From: Streptomyces scabiei 87.22
GTDB taxonomy: Bacteria; Actinomycetota; Actinomycetes; Streptomycetales; Streptomycetaceae
Length of the DNA stretch: 64,000 bases
Direction of reading: 5' to 3'
Assembly: GCF_000091305.1 (NCBI RefSeq)
Contig: NC_013929.1
Span: 7,936,001 to 8,000,000, forward strand
The position numbers were made by a program, and so were the translations under genes. This document shows, one piece after another, positions 9,111 through 17,673 of the stretch. Each line of letters starts with the position of its first letter. Position 1 is the first letter of the stretch. The notes under the pieces were generated by a model that was not told where the DNA came from, searched no databases, and saw only the letters and a list, made by a program, of their open reading frames with translations.

Positions 9111-11201
9111 GTGGCGGATCAGGCGGTGGATCTCGGGGGTGCCCGGGCGTCCGGAACAGGGCGGCCCCGGGCTGTCGAGGCCGCCCCCACGGAGAGCCAG
9201 TTCCTCGGCAGGACACGCGAGTTGAAGGAACTGCGGGCCGACATCGACCGGGCGGGACTGAACACCCTCGCGGGCCGCAAGGCGCCCCACGCGCGCGTGC
9301 TGCTCATCGCCGGCCGCCCCGGCTTCGGACGGACCGCGCTCGCCGAGGAACTCGTCCGGCAGGTTACCGATGGTTATCCCGACGGAGTGCTGCGGACCCG
9401 GCTCACCGAGCCCGACGGCACCCGGGTGCCCGTCGAACGGGCGGCGCGGGAACTGCTCGGGGAACTCGGGCTGCCGGCGCCGGCCGGTGCCGACGAGGAC
9501 GACCTCAGCGAGGCCCTGCGGGAGGCGCTGGCCGACCGCCGGGTGGTGCTGCTGCTGGACGACGCGGCCGACGCCGAGCAGGTCGACGCACTGCTGCCGG
9601 ACACCCCCGACGCCCTGGTCGTGGCGGTCTCCGGGGGGCCGCTGACGGGCATCTCCGACGTCCGCCCGTGCACCCTGGGCGGACTGGACACCAAGTCCGC
9701 CGTGGAGCTGCTGGAACGCTTCAGCGGCTCGGTGCGCATCACCGTGGACCCGCGCTCGGCCGAGGGGCTCGCCGAGGTGTGCGGGGCCCAGCCGGCCGCG
9801 CTGCGGCTGGCCGGCGGCTGGCTGGCCGCCCGGCCCACCGTGGCCGTCTCCGACCTGGCGAAACAGCTGCGCGCCGAGGAGGACGACAGCCCGCCGCTGG
9901 CCCGGATGCTCAGGCTGGCGCACGCCTCGCTGCCGGCCGCCGCCGCCCGGACACTGCGCCTGCTCGCCCTCGCCCCGGCGGGCCTGGTCGACCCGCACAT
10001 CGCCTCCGGGCTCGCCGGCTGCTCGGTGGGCGCGGCCCGCACCGCGCTGGACGACTTCGTCGCTCTCGGCTTCCTGCACCAGGCCGACCCGGCGCTCCCG
10101 CAGTACGAGGTCCCGGGCTGCCTCCAGCCGCTGCTGTGGTCCCTCGCCGAGAGCCAGGAGCGGCCCGGTGAGCTGCGGCTCGCCCGGGCACGGATGCTGG
10201 AGCGGACGGTACGGCTGCTGCAGTCCTGCCGGGCGGTCACCGAGACCGACAGCCCACAGGCCCGCGAGAGGCTCCTCGCCATGCCCAAGGCGCTGCGGTT
10301 CCCCACCCCGCGGGCCGCGGAGGAGTGGCTGCGCGCCCGGCGGCCCGCGCTGCTGGCCGCGGCGCGGCTCGCGGTCGCCGACGGGGAGCTGGACACCCTC
10401 GCCCGACGGCTGATGTCCCAGCTGGTGCGGGCCATGGTCGCGCACTTCGGCACCCAGGCCGCGGCCCCCGACCTGTACGGCGTCCACAGGCTCGTCCTCG
10501 ACGTCGCCGAGCGCCGCGACCTGCCCCGCGAGCAGGCGGCCGCCCTGCTGAACCTCGGCGACCTGGACGCCCGCACCGGCCGTACCAGGGCGGCGCTGGT
10601 CCGCTACCGGGCCGCGCTCGACGCCGGACGGCGGTCGAACGACCCGTACGCGACCGGCCGCGCGATGGAATCCGTAGGCGGTGCCCACCAGGAGCTGGAG
10701 GACTACGACCGGGCCGCCGACTGGTACGGCCGGGCGCTCGCCCAGCGGCTCGCCCGGGACGAGCGCGAGGACGCCGCCCGGCTGTACGGCCGGATCGCCG
10801 CCGCGCACACCTACGCGGGCCGCTACGGCGAGGCGCTGCGCAACTGGAGCTCGGCCCTCACCGGCCATCGCAGACTCGGCGATGTGGGCGGCCAGGCAAG
10901 GGCGTTGAGCGAGATGGCGCGCGTCCAGGAGTACGCGGGGCGGCCCGAGGAGGCGCTGCGCACCTGCGAGGAGGCGGCCGAGTGGGCGCGGCGCGCCGAC
11001 GACACCCGGCTGCAGGCCGCGATCCAGCTGCGGACCGCCGACACGCTGGAGCGGCTCGGCGACCCGGCGGCGGCCCGGCTGCACCGGGCGGCCGCCGAGC
11101 GACTCCTCGACGAAGGGGCCCCGGAGCCCGAAACCCAGGAGACCGAGCCGGAACAGGACGCTAACGCCTGCGAAATCCGTAGTGCATCCGCGAAAGATTG
11201 A
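9111..11201 (+). CDS. AAA/NB-ARC-like NTPase with C-terminal TPR repeats
   Basis: 696 residues. The GTG start has GGGAGAG about 8 nt upstream. The N-terminal half looks like the ATPase region of AfsR/LuxR-type regulators: a P-loop-like LLIAGRPGFGRTAL near residues 66-77, RRVVLLLDDAAD as Walker B, then a winged-helix-like section (ARMLRLAHASLPAAAARTLRLLALAP). From about residue 450 to 640 there are TPR-like helical pairs (AALLNLGDLDARTGRTRAALVRYRAALD; AMESVGGAHQELEDYDRAADWYGRAL). No DNA-binding domain is present. The Walker A lysine is an arginine (R74, codon CGG at 9330), so ATP hydrolysis may be weak or absent. Function unknown; a signalling or scaffold role is a guess. Confidence 0.8.
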   Translation: MADQAVDLGGARASGTGRPRAVEAAPTESQFLGRTRELKELRADIDRAGLNTLAGRKAPHARVLLIAGRPGFGRTALAEELVRQVTDGYPDGVLRTRLTEPDGTRVPVERAARELLGELGLPAPAGADEDDLSEALREALADRRVVLLLDDAADAEQVDALLPDTPDALVVAVSGGPLTGISDVRPCTLGGLDTKSAVELLERFSGSVRITVDPRSAEGLAEVCGAQPAALRLAGGWLAARPTVAVSDLAKQLRAEEDDSPPLARMLRLAHASLPAAAARTLRLLALAPAGLVDPHIASGLAGCSVGAARTALDDFVALGFLHQADPALPQYEVPGCLQPLLWSLAESQERPGELRLARARMLERTVRLLQSCRAVTETDSPQARERLLAMPKALRFPTPRAAEEWLRARRPALLAAARLAVADGELDTLARRLMSQLVRAMVAHFGTQAAAPDLYGVHRLVLDVAERRDLPREQAAALLNLGDLDARTGRTRAALVRYRAALDAGRRSNDPYATGRAMESVGGAHQELEDYDRAADWYGRALAQRLARDEREDAARLYGRIAAAHTYAGRYGEALRNWSSALTGHRRLGDVGGQARALSEMARVQEYAGRPEEALRTCEEAAEWARRADDTRLQAAIQLRTADTLERLGDPAAARLHRAAAERLLDEGAPEPETQETEPEQDANACEIRSASAKD

Positions 11202-11375
11202 TGCATTGAAAGGCTAGACAGCGGGGACGCCTTCATTAGACTGGCTGTGCCGCCGGTTCTCCTGCGGTGTCTCCCGATGCGTTCCTGTGCGTACGGGTAT
11301 GTCCTGCACTGCGTGGGCATGTGCCGCTGTAAGGGCGAGCCCCCACACCCCTCCGAGCCAAGGACCGTGATCGAC

Positions 11376-12491
11376 GTGAAGGTCGGCATCCCCCGCGAGG
11401 TCAAGAACAACGAGTTCCGGGTGGCCATCACCCCCGCCGGTGTGCACGAGCTGGTGCGCCACGGCCATCAGGTCGTCGTCGAGCAGGGCGCCGGAGTCGG
11501 CTCGTCGATCCCGGACGCCGAGTACGTCGCCGCGGGCGCCGGGATCCTGGCCACGGCCGACGAGGTGTGGGCCACCGCCGACCTGCTGCTCAAGGTCAAG
11601 GAGCCCATCGCCGAGGAGTACCACCGCCTCCGCAAGGACCAGACGCTCTTCACCTACCTGCACCTGGCGGCCTCCAAGGAGTGCACGGACGCCCTCGTCG
11701 AGTCGGGCACGACCGCGATCGCGTACGAGACCGTCGAGCTGCCGAGCCGCGCGCTGCCGCTGCTCGCGCCCATGTCCGAGGTCGCGGGCCGGCTCGCCCC
11801 GCAGGTCGGCGCCTACCACCTGATGCGCGCCAACGGCGGCCGCGGTGTGCTGCCCGGGGGCGTGCCGGGAGTGCTGGCCGGCCGGGCCGTCGTCATCGGC
11901 GGCGGCGTGTCGGGCTGGAACGCCGCGCAGATCGCCATCGGCATGGGCTTCCACGTGACCCTGCTCGACAAGGACATCAACAAGCTCAAGGAAGCCGACA
12001 AGATCTTCGGCACGAAGATCCAGACCGTCGTCTCCAACGCCTTCGAGCTGGAGAAGGCGTGCCTGGAGGCCGACCTCGTCATCGGCGCGGTCCTCATCCC
12101 GGGCGCCAAGGCCCCGAAGCTGGTCACCAACGAGCTGGTCTCGCGGATGAAGCCCGGAAGTGTCCTTGTCGACATCGCGATCGACCAGGGCGGCTGCTTC
12201 GAGGACTCCCGGCCCACCACTCACGCCGAGCCGACCTTCCCCGTCCACGGATCGGTCTTCTACTGCGTCGCCAACATGCCCGGCGCGGTGCCCAACACCT
12301 CCACCTACGCCCTGACCAACGCCACGCTGCCCTACATCGTGGAGCTCGCCGACCACGGCTGGGCCGAGGCGGCGCGCCGCGACCCCGCCCTGGCCAGGGG
12401 ACTCAACACCCATGACGGCAGGGTCGTCTACCGCGAGGTCGCCGAGGCGCACGGACTGGAGCACGTCGAGCTGGCGTCGCTGCTCGTCTGA
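11376..12491 (+). CDS. ald: alanine dehydrogenase
   Basis: 371 residues, exactly the family length when the GTG at 11376 is used (AAGGA 11 nt upstream). A GTG at 11367 is too close to that site. It interconverts L-alanine and pyruvate plus ammonia with NAD. Seen: MKVGIPREVKNNEFRVAITP at the N-terminus, the substrate lysine in LLKVKEP, the catalytic histidine in FTYLHLAAS, the NAD-binding VVIGGGVSGWNAAQIA and the C-terminal VANMPGAVPNTSTYALTNATLPY. Separate from its neighbours by 174 bp upstream and 379 bp downstream, so probably monocistronic. Confidence 0.97.
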   Translation: MKVGIPREVKNNEFRVAITPAGVHELVRHGHQVVVEQGAGVGSSIPDAEYVAAGAGILATADEVWATADLLLKVKEPIAEEYHRLRKDQTLFTYLHLAASKECTDALVESGTTAIAYETVELPSRALPLLAPMSEVAGRLAPQVGAYHLMRANGGRGVLPGGVPGVLAGRAVVIGGGVSGWNAAQIAIGMGFHVTLLDKDINKLKEADKIFGTKIQTVVSNAFELEKACLEADLVIGAVLIPGAKAPKLVTNELVSRMKPGSVLVDIAIDQGGCFEDSRPTTHAEPTFPVHGSVFYCVANMPGAVPNTSTYALTNATLPYIVELADHGWAEAARRDPALARGLNTHDGRVVYREVAEAHGLEHVELASLLV

Positions 12492-12870
12492 CCCCTCCGG
12501 CGAGCCGTCGACCGGCTGCTTCAAGTCACCTTTCGGTAAAAGGCGATACGTCAACACAGGTCGTCAACAGCGCTTTACCGGCCGGATCTTGCCCGACAAG
12601 GTCCGGCCGGATGTGTGTATGGTCACTTTGCGACACTCGCGCAACTCGCCTCGAACGTAACCGTTCGTATGTTTCGTGCACCGGTGAAACCTGCCGTGCG
12701 ACGGCCCTACGCCCTTGACAGCCGCATGTTTCATTGCCGACACATCGGGCCGGGTCCGGCGGATTGTGTTGCTGCGGACCGCCGACACGCCATAGAGTCG
12801 CCAGCTGTCGGCATGGTGCCACGCTGACCTATCTAGAAGTTTCCTGGTCACCAAGGAGGTAAGACGACTT
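12492..12870. other. intergenic region upstream of parA operon
   Basis: 379 bp without a gene. It contains CGAACG-TAAC-CGTTCG (12652-12667), a pair of parS-like half sites GTTTC (12671-12675) and GAAAC (12686-12690), and a candidate promoter at 12769-12798. It ends in a perfect AAGGAGG ribosome site at 12853-12859. Confidence 0.5.
12769..12798 (+). promoter_or_regulatory. candidate promoter of the parA-scpAB operon
   Basis: TTGCTG (12769-12774), an 18-nt spacer and TAGAGT (12793-12798) match the principal sigma factor pattern reasonably well. The leader to the GTG at 12871 would be about 65 nt. Confidence 0.35.
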
Positions 12871-14049
12871 GTGAATGAGTCGACATTTACTCCCGGGGGT
12901 GGTCAACCAGGAATGCCTGCGCCGGTCTCGGGTCCCACGGGGTTCGCGGCTGTCGGCTCGGTCGCCGTCCGCACCTTCGCGGCCCACCAGGGTCAGCAGC
13001 CGGCCGGGCTCACTTCCCCAGCACACCAGAGCATGGATGGCCAACACGTGAACGCCATGGCCGGCGACGGAAGTGGCGGAGTCCACAACCACTTCGCCGA
13101 CTACGACGAGCTGCCCGACGGGCACTTCTACGACCCCGACGCCGAGTACGAGCCCGATCCGGAGTACGCGGCCACGCTCGCGCCCGACGCGGCCCGTCAG
13201 CGCCGCGAGCGCATCGGCCCGACCGGTCGCCCGCTGCCGTACTTCCCGATCCCGGGCCCGCTGACCGACCACGGTCCCGCGAAGATCATCGCGATGTGCA
13301 ACCAGAAGGGCGGCGTCGGCAAGACGACGTCGACCATCAACCTGGGTGCCGCGCTCGCGGAGTACGGGCGCCGGGTCCTGCTCGTCGACTTCGACCCGCA
13401 GGGCGCGCTCTCGGTCGGCCTCGGCGTGAACCCGATGGAGCTCGACCTCACGGTCTACAACCTGCTCATGGAGCGGGGCATGTCGGCCGACGAGGTCCTG
13501 CTGAAGACCGCGGTCCCCAACATGGACCTGCTGCCGAGCAACATCGACCTGTCGGCCGCCGAGGTCCAGCTGGTCTCCGAGGTCGCGCGCGAGTCCACGC
13601 TGCAGCGGGCGCTCAAGCCGCTGATGGCCGACTACGACTACATCGTGATCGACTGTCAGCCCTCGCTCGGTCTGCTCACCGTGAACGCCCTGACGGCCGC
13701 CCACAAGGTGATAGTGCCCCTGGAGTGCGAGTTCTTCGCACTGCGCGGTGTCGCGCTGCTGACGGAGACCATCGAGAAGGTCCAGGAGCGGCTCAACCCC
13801 GACCTGGAGCTCGACGGCATTCTCGCCACCATGTACGACTCGCGCACCGTGCACAGCCGCGAGGTTCTCGCGCGGGTCGTCGAGGCGTTCGACGAGCACG
13901 TCTACCACACGGTCATCGGGCGCACGGTCCGCTTCCCGGAGACCACGGTCGCCGGTGAGCCGATCACCACGTACGCCTCCAACTCCGTCGGTGCCGCCGC
14001 CTACCGCCAGCTCGCCAGGGAGGTGCTCGCCCGGTGTCACGCCGAGTGA
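12871..14049 (+). CDS. parA: ParA family ATPase (second, scpAB-linked ParA)
   Basis: 392 residues. The GTG start at 12871 follows AAGGAGG by 11 nt. Residues 1-130 are a low-complexity, probably disordered extension. The MinD/ParA ATPase core follows: deviant Walker A in AMCNQKGGVGKTTSTINLG, DFDPQGALSVGLG as switch I, and IVIDCQPSLGLLTVNAL as Walker B/switch II. ParA proteins form nucleotide-dependent dimers on DNA and position cargo. This one is not next to parB or oriC genes but heads a parA - RHH protein - scpA - scpB operon. That order recalls the extra ParA-like protein of corynebacteria and mycobacteria next to scpA. It overlaps the next gene by 16 nt. Confidence 0.93.
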   Translation: MNESTFTPGGGQPGMPAPVSGPTGFAAVGSVAVRTFAAHQGQQPAGLTSPAHQSMDGQHVNAMAGDGSGGVHNHFADYDELPDGHFYDPDAEYEPDPEYAATLAPDAARQRRERIGPTGRPLPYFPIPGPLTDHGPAKIIAMCNQKGGVGKTTSTINLGAALAEYGRRVLLVDFDPQGALSVGLGVNPMELDLTVYNLLMERGMSADEVLLKTAVPNMDLLPSNIDLSAAEVQLVSEVARESTLQRALKPLMADYDYIVIDCQPSLGLLTVNALTAAHKVIVPLECEFFALRGVALLTETIEKVQERLNPDLELDGILATMYDSRTVHSREVLARVVEAFDEHVYHTVIGRTVRFPETTVAGEPITTYASNSVGAAAYRQLAREVLARCHAE

Positions 14050-14612
14050 GTCTGCCGGGGGCCGACGAACTCTTCCGTACGACAGGGGGAATGGCGCTGC
14101 AGCCGTCCACTCCCCGGCGGGGGGCCAACGGGGAAGTCCGTGTGCCCGCTCCCGCCGGGGACAGCGACGGGGCCGCCGGAGCGGAGGACGCGCCGCCGTC
14201 CATGCCCGTGCGCGGCGGCGACGGCGAGGGGGCCGAGCATGTGGCCGCGGACGCCGAGTCCGACGGTGAACAGCCGCGCAGCCGCTCCGCCGCCGTCGGA
14301 GCCGAGCGGGCCGGCGCCGCCGGGCGCCTGCCGAAGCCGCAGGAAGGTTCTGCCGCCGCCGCGCCCCGCAAGAAGGGGCGGGCCTCCGGGCGCCGGCCCA
14401 GCGGGCGGGAGCGGCACGACGAGAAGATCACCGTGTACGTCTCCGCCGAGGAGCTGATGGACCTCGAACACGCGCGGCTGGTGCTGCGCGGTGAGCACGG
14501 GCTGGCCGTGGACCGCGGGCGGATCGTGCGGGAGGCCGTCGCCGTGGTGCTGGCGGATCTGGAGTCCCGCGGGGACGCGAGCATCCTCGTCCGACGACTG
14601 CGCGGGCGGTAG
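14034..14612 (+). CDS. hypothetical protein with ribbon-helix-helix-like C-terminus, probable ParA partner
   Basis: 192 residues. The GTG start at 14034 lies inside the end of parA, with GGGAGG 10 nt upstream, so translation is probably coupled. After a short conserved-looking start (VSLPGADELFRTTGG) come about 85 residues of Ala/Gly/Pro/acidic low complexity, then a basic patch (RKKGRASGRRPSGRERHDEK). The last 65 residues read ITVYVSAEELMDLEHARLVL followed by RGRIVREAVAVVLADLES, which has the strand-helix-helix pattern of ribbon-helix-helix DNA-binding proteins. No ParB is encoded here. A small RHH protein as DNA adaptor for this ParA is plausible, as in ParG- or omega-type partition systems (inference). 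Confidence 0.75.
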   Translation: MSRRVSLPGADELFRTTGGMALQPSTPRRGANGEVRVPAPAGDSDGAAGAEDAPPSMPVRGGDGEGAEHVAADAESDGEQPRSRSAAVGAERAGAAGRLPKPQEGSAAAAPRKKGRASGRRPSGRERHDEKITVYVSAEELMDLEHARLVLRGEHGLAVDRGRIVREAVAVVLADLESRGDASILVRRLRGR

Positions 14613-14630
14613 GGGTAGCCTGCGGGGGCT

Positions 14631-15755
14631 ATGACCTCGTTCGACACCTCTGGCCCGGCTTCCGGTGGTTCTGCCGGCCGTCGGCGTGCGCTGGGGAAGG
14701 GGCCCGCGGCCGCGCCCCCGGCCGTACCGGCGCCGCCCGAGAGCGACGAGGCGCCGCCCTCCGCCGAAGCCGAAGCCCGGGCCGAAGCCGGCAGTGCCGA
14801 TGTGCCGGACGCGGCCGAGCGGACGGCCGGTGGCCCCGACGCCCCCGACGCCCCCGGCGGTTCCGAGGGCTCCGACCCCACCAAAGACTCCGAGGACTCC
14901 GGAAACGCCGAGGACGCCGACGACGGGGTCTTCACGGTGCGGCTCGCCAACTTCGAGGGCCCCTTCGATCTCCTCCTCCAGCTCATCTCCAAGCACAAGC
15001 TGGACGTCACCGAGGTCGCGCTCTCCAAGGTCACCGACGAGTTCATGACGCACCTGCGGGCCATGGGACCGGACTGGGACCTCGACGAGACCACCGAGTT
15101 CCTGGTGGTCGCGGCCACTTTGCTGGACCTGAAGGCGGCCAGGCTGCTGCCCGCCGCCGAGGTGGAGGACGAGGCCGACCTCGCGCTCCTCGAGGCCCGG
15201 GACCTGCTGTTCGCCCGGCTGCTGCAGTACCGCGCGTACAAACGGATCGCGGAGATCTTCAACCGCCGGCTGGAGGAGGAGGCGCGGCGGTACCCGCGGA
15301 CCGTGGGGCTGGAGCCGCAGCACGCGGAGCTGCTGCCCGAGGTGGTCATCAGCATCGGGGCGGAAGGGTTCGCCAGGCTGGCCGTGAAGGCGATGCAGCC
15401 CAGGCCCAAGCCGCAGGTGTACGTCGACCACATCCACGCGCCGCTGGTGAGCGTGCAGGAGCAGGCCGGGATCGTCGTCGCACGGCTGCGGGTGCTGGGG
15501 GAGGCGTCGTTCCGGGTGCTCGTCGAGGACACCGACGACACCCTCACCGTCGTCGCCCGCTTCCTCGCCCTGCTGGAGCTCTACCGGGAGAAGGCCGTGG
15601 CCCTCGACCAGGAGACCGCGCTCGGGGATCTGCTCGTGCGCTGGACCGGCGGGGACGGGGACGCGGAGCCCGTGGTGACGGACGAGTTCGACCGGCCGCC
15701 CGAGCCGCCCCCGTCGGACAGCCGGGCCCGGCCGGCCAAGGAGGAGAAGGCATGA
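14631..15755 (+). CDS. scpA: segregation and condensation protein A
   Basis: 374 residues. The kleisin subunit of the SMC-ScpAB condensin. Residues 1-95 are a Pro/Ala/acidic extension not present in short homologues. The family domain begins at FTVRLANFEGPFDLLLQLISKHKLDVTEVALSKVTDEF, the signature ScpA N-terminus. The winged-helix-like C-terminus includes VVARFLALLELYREKAVALDQE. It lies 18 bp after the RHH gene and overlaps scpB by 4 nt (ATGA), so the two are translationally coupled. It acts on the nucleoid in chromosome compaction and segregation. Confidence 0.95.
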   Translation: MTSFDTSGPASGGSAGRRRALGKGPAAAPPAVPAPPESDEAPPSAEAEARAEAGSADVPDAAERTAGGPDAPDAPGGSEGSDPTKDSEDSGNAEDADDGVFTVRLANFEGPFDLLLQLISKHKLDVTEVALSKVTDEFMTHLRAMGPDWDLDETTEFLVVAATLLDLKAARLLPAAEVEDEADLALLEARDLLFARLLQYRAYKRIAEIFNRRLEEEARRYPRTVGLEPQHAELLPEVVISIGAEGFARLAVKAMQPRPKPQVYVDHIHAPLVSVQEQAGIVVARLRVLGEASFRVLVEDTDDTLTVVARFLALLELYREKAVALDQETALGDLLVRWTGGDGDAEPVVTDEFDRPPEPPPSDSRARPAKEEKA

Positions 15756-16405
15756 GCGAGGAGACAGTCGTGGGGCCCGAGGGTGCGCGTACCGTCGCCG
15801 GCCTCGACCTCAAGCCCGCGCTGGAGGCCGTCCTCATGGTCGTGGACGAGCCCGCGACGGAGGAGCACCTGGCGAAGATCCTGGAGCGGCCCAAGCGGCA
15901 GATCGCCAAGGCGCTCAGGGAACTGGCCGACGACTACGCGGTCCAGGGGCGCGGTTTCGAGCTGCGGCGGATCGCCGGGGGCTGGCGGTACTACACCCGG
16001 CCCGAGTACGCCGCCGCCGTCGAACGCTTCGTGCTCGACGGCCAGCAGGCCCGGCTGACCCAGGCCGCGCTGGAGACACTGGCGGTGGTCGCCTACCGGC
16101 AGCCGGTGAGCCGGAGCAGGGTCTCCGCCGTGCGAGGAGTCAACTGCGACGGGGTCATGCGCACCCTCCTGCAGCGGGGTCTGGTCGAGGAGGCGGGCGC
16201 GGAACCCGAAACAGGTGCGATCCTGTACAGGACGACGAACTACTTCCTGGAGCGGATGGGCCTGCGCGGCCTGGACGAGCTTCCGGAACTCGCGCCCTTC
16301 CTCCCGGAGGCTGAGGCGATCGAGGCCGAGACCCAGGAGGCCGTACCGTCGTTCGATCCGGACGCTCCGGATTCCGAGGACGCAGACGACAAGACGGAAC
16401 TTTGA
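15752..16405 (+). CDS. scpB: segregation and condensation protein B
   Basis: 217 residues. Two winged-helix domains typical of ScpB: LKPALEAVLMVVDEPATEEHLAKIL near the start, then GFELRRIAGGWRYYTRPEYAAAVERFV and the conserved LTQAALETLAVVAYRQPVSRSRVSAVRGVNCDGVMRTLLQRGLVEE. The C-terminal 40 residues are acidic. ScpB dimers bind ScpA and modulate the SMC complex. The start overlaps scpA, and the stop overlaps the ATG of rluB by one base. Confidence 0.95.
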   Translation: MSEETVVGPEGARTVAGLDLKPALEAVLMVVDEPATEEHLAKILERPKRQIAKALRELADDYAVQGRGFELRRIAGGWRYYTRPEYAAAVERFVLDGQQARLTQAALETLAVVAYRQPVSRSRVSAVRGVNCDGVMRTLLQRGLVEEAGAEPETGAILYRTTNYFLERMGLRGLDELPELAPFLPEAEAIEAETQEAVPSFDPDAPDSEDADDKTEL

Positions 16406-17568
16406 TGCGAAGCAGCAGCGGCAGGAACAGCAGCGGAAACAACGGCGGGAGCCGTGGTGGCAACAGCGGCGGCCGCGGCGGGAGCAGCGGTGGACGCGGC
16501 GGAAGCGGCGGTGGACGCGGCGGGAACAGCGGTGGCCGCGGTAACAACCGCGGTGCCGGGAACGACCGCGACGACAGGCAGGGCGGCCGGCCGAAGAACC
16601 CGCGCCCGGAGGAGCGGCGCTACGACGTGGGCCCCGGCGCCTCCCCGGAGGGACCGAAGTCGGGCCGCGGCGCGTCCGCGCGCGGTGGCGCCAAGGGCGG
16701 CCCCAAGCAGTCCCCGGGCAGCGGGCGGGGCCGGTGGGCCCCGGCGACCTCCCGCGAGTACGACGCGCGGGCGGAGGAGCGCAACCGGGAGCGGTACGCG
16801 GGCAAGAAGGACGTCAAGCTGCCCAAGACCTTCCCGGGCGCCGAGCAGGAGGGCGAGCGGCTGCAGAAGATCCTCGCGCGCGCGGGCTACGGCTCCCGGC
16901 GCTCCTGCGAGGAACTGATCGAGCAGGCGCGCGTCGAGGTCAACGGCGAGATCGTGCTGGAGCAGGGCAAGCGGGTCGACCCGGAGAAGGACGAGGTCAA
17001 GGTCGACGGGCTGACCGTCGCGACCCAGTCGTACCAGTTCTTCTCGCTGAACAAGCCGGCCGGTGTCGTCTCCACGATGGAGGACAACGAGGGCCGTCAG
17101 TGCCTCGGCGACTACGTCACCAACCGTGAGACGCGGCTCTTCCACGTGGGGCGGCTCGACACCGAGACCGAGGGTGTCATCCTGCTCACCAACCACGGCG
17201 AGCTGGCGCACCGGCTGACGCACCCCAAGTACGGCGTGAAGAAGGTCTACCTCGCGCACATCGTGGGCCCGATCCCGCGTGACCTGGGCAAGCAGCTCAA
17301 GGACGGCATCCAGCTGGAGGACGGGTACGCGCGCGCGGACCACTTCCGGGTCGTGCAGCAGACCGGCAAGAACTACCTCGTCGAGGTCACCCTGCACGAG
17401 GGGCGCAAGCACATCGTGCGCCGGATGCTGGCGGAGGCCGGGTTCCCGGTCGACAAGCTGGTGCGCGTGGCCTTCGGACCGATCACCCTCGGCGACCAGA
17501 AGTCGGGCTGGCTGCGCCGGCTGTCCAACACCGAGGTCGGGATGCTGATGCAGGAGGTCGACCTCTAG
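16405..17568 (+). CDS. rluB: rRNA pseudouridine synthase with long Gly/Arg-rich N-terminal tail
   Basis: 387 residues. The ATG at 16405 shares a base with the scpB stop. Residues 1 to about 145 are low complexity, first Gly/Ser/Asn/Arg repeats of SGGRGG type, then Lys/Arg/Pro-rich. The enzyme proper begins with an S4 RNA-binding domain (GERLQKILARAGYGSRRSCEELIEQARVEVNGEIV). It continues with the RsuA-type catalytic domain holding the nucleophile Asp in HVGRLDTETEGVILLTNHG. RluB/RsuA-type enzymes isomerise a uridine in large-subunit rRNA. The tail resembles RGG-type RNA-binding disordered regions. It is followed by a hairpin at 17591-17628, closing the parA-scpAB-rluB unit. Confidence 0.93.
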   Translation: MRSSSGRNSSGNNGGSRGGNSGGRGGSSGGRGGSGGGRGGNSGGRGNNRGAGNDRDDRQGGRPKNPRPEERRYDVGPGASPEGPKSGRGASARGGAKGGPKQSPGSGRGRWAPATSREYDARAEERNRERYAGKKDVKLPKTFPGAEQEGERLQKILARAGYGSRRSCEELIEQARVEVNGEIVLEQGKRVDPEKDEVKVDGLTVATQSYQFFSLNKPAGVVSTMEDNEGRQCLGDYVTNRETRLFHVGRLDTETEGVILLTNHGELAHRLTHPKYGVKKVYLAHIVGPIPRDLGKQLKDGIQLEDGYARADHFRVVQQTGKNYLVEVTLHEGRKHIVRRMLAEAGFPVDKLVRVAFGPITLGDQKSGWLRRLSNTEVGMLMQEVDL

Positions 17569-17590
17569 GGTCGTCCGTCGCCCGCGCGCA

Positions 17591-17628
17591 GGGGCCGGTT
17601 CCGGGTTTGCCTCCGGGACCGGCCCTTT
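17591..17628 (+). terminator. hairpin terminator after rluB
   Basis: GGGCCGGTTCCGG (17592-17604) pairs with 17613-17625 over 13 bp with one G-U pair, followed by TTTGCC. The T-tract is weak, as is common in Streptomyces, but position and stability fit the end of the operon. Confidence 0.7.
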
Positions 17629-17673
17629 GCCGTTCCCGGTGCCGGTCTTGGCGTTCCCTTCCCCGGAAAAGGG

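Noticed and set aside
12651..12668. TCGAAC...GTTCG near parA as an SOS box
   Set aside because: The spacer between half sites is 6 nt instead of 4, and the downstream operon is not a known SOS target.
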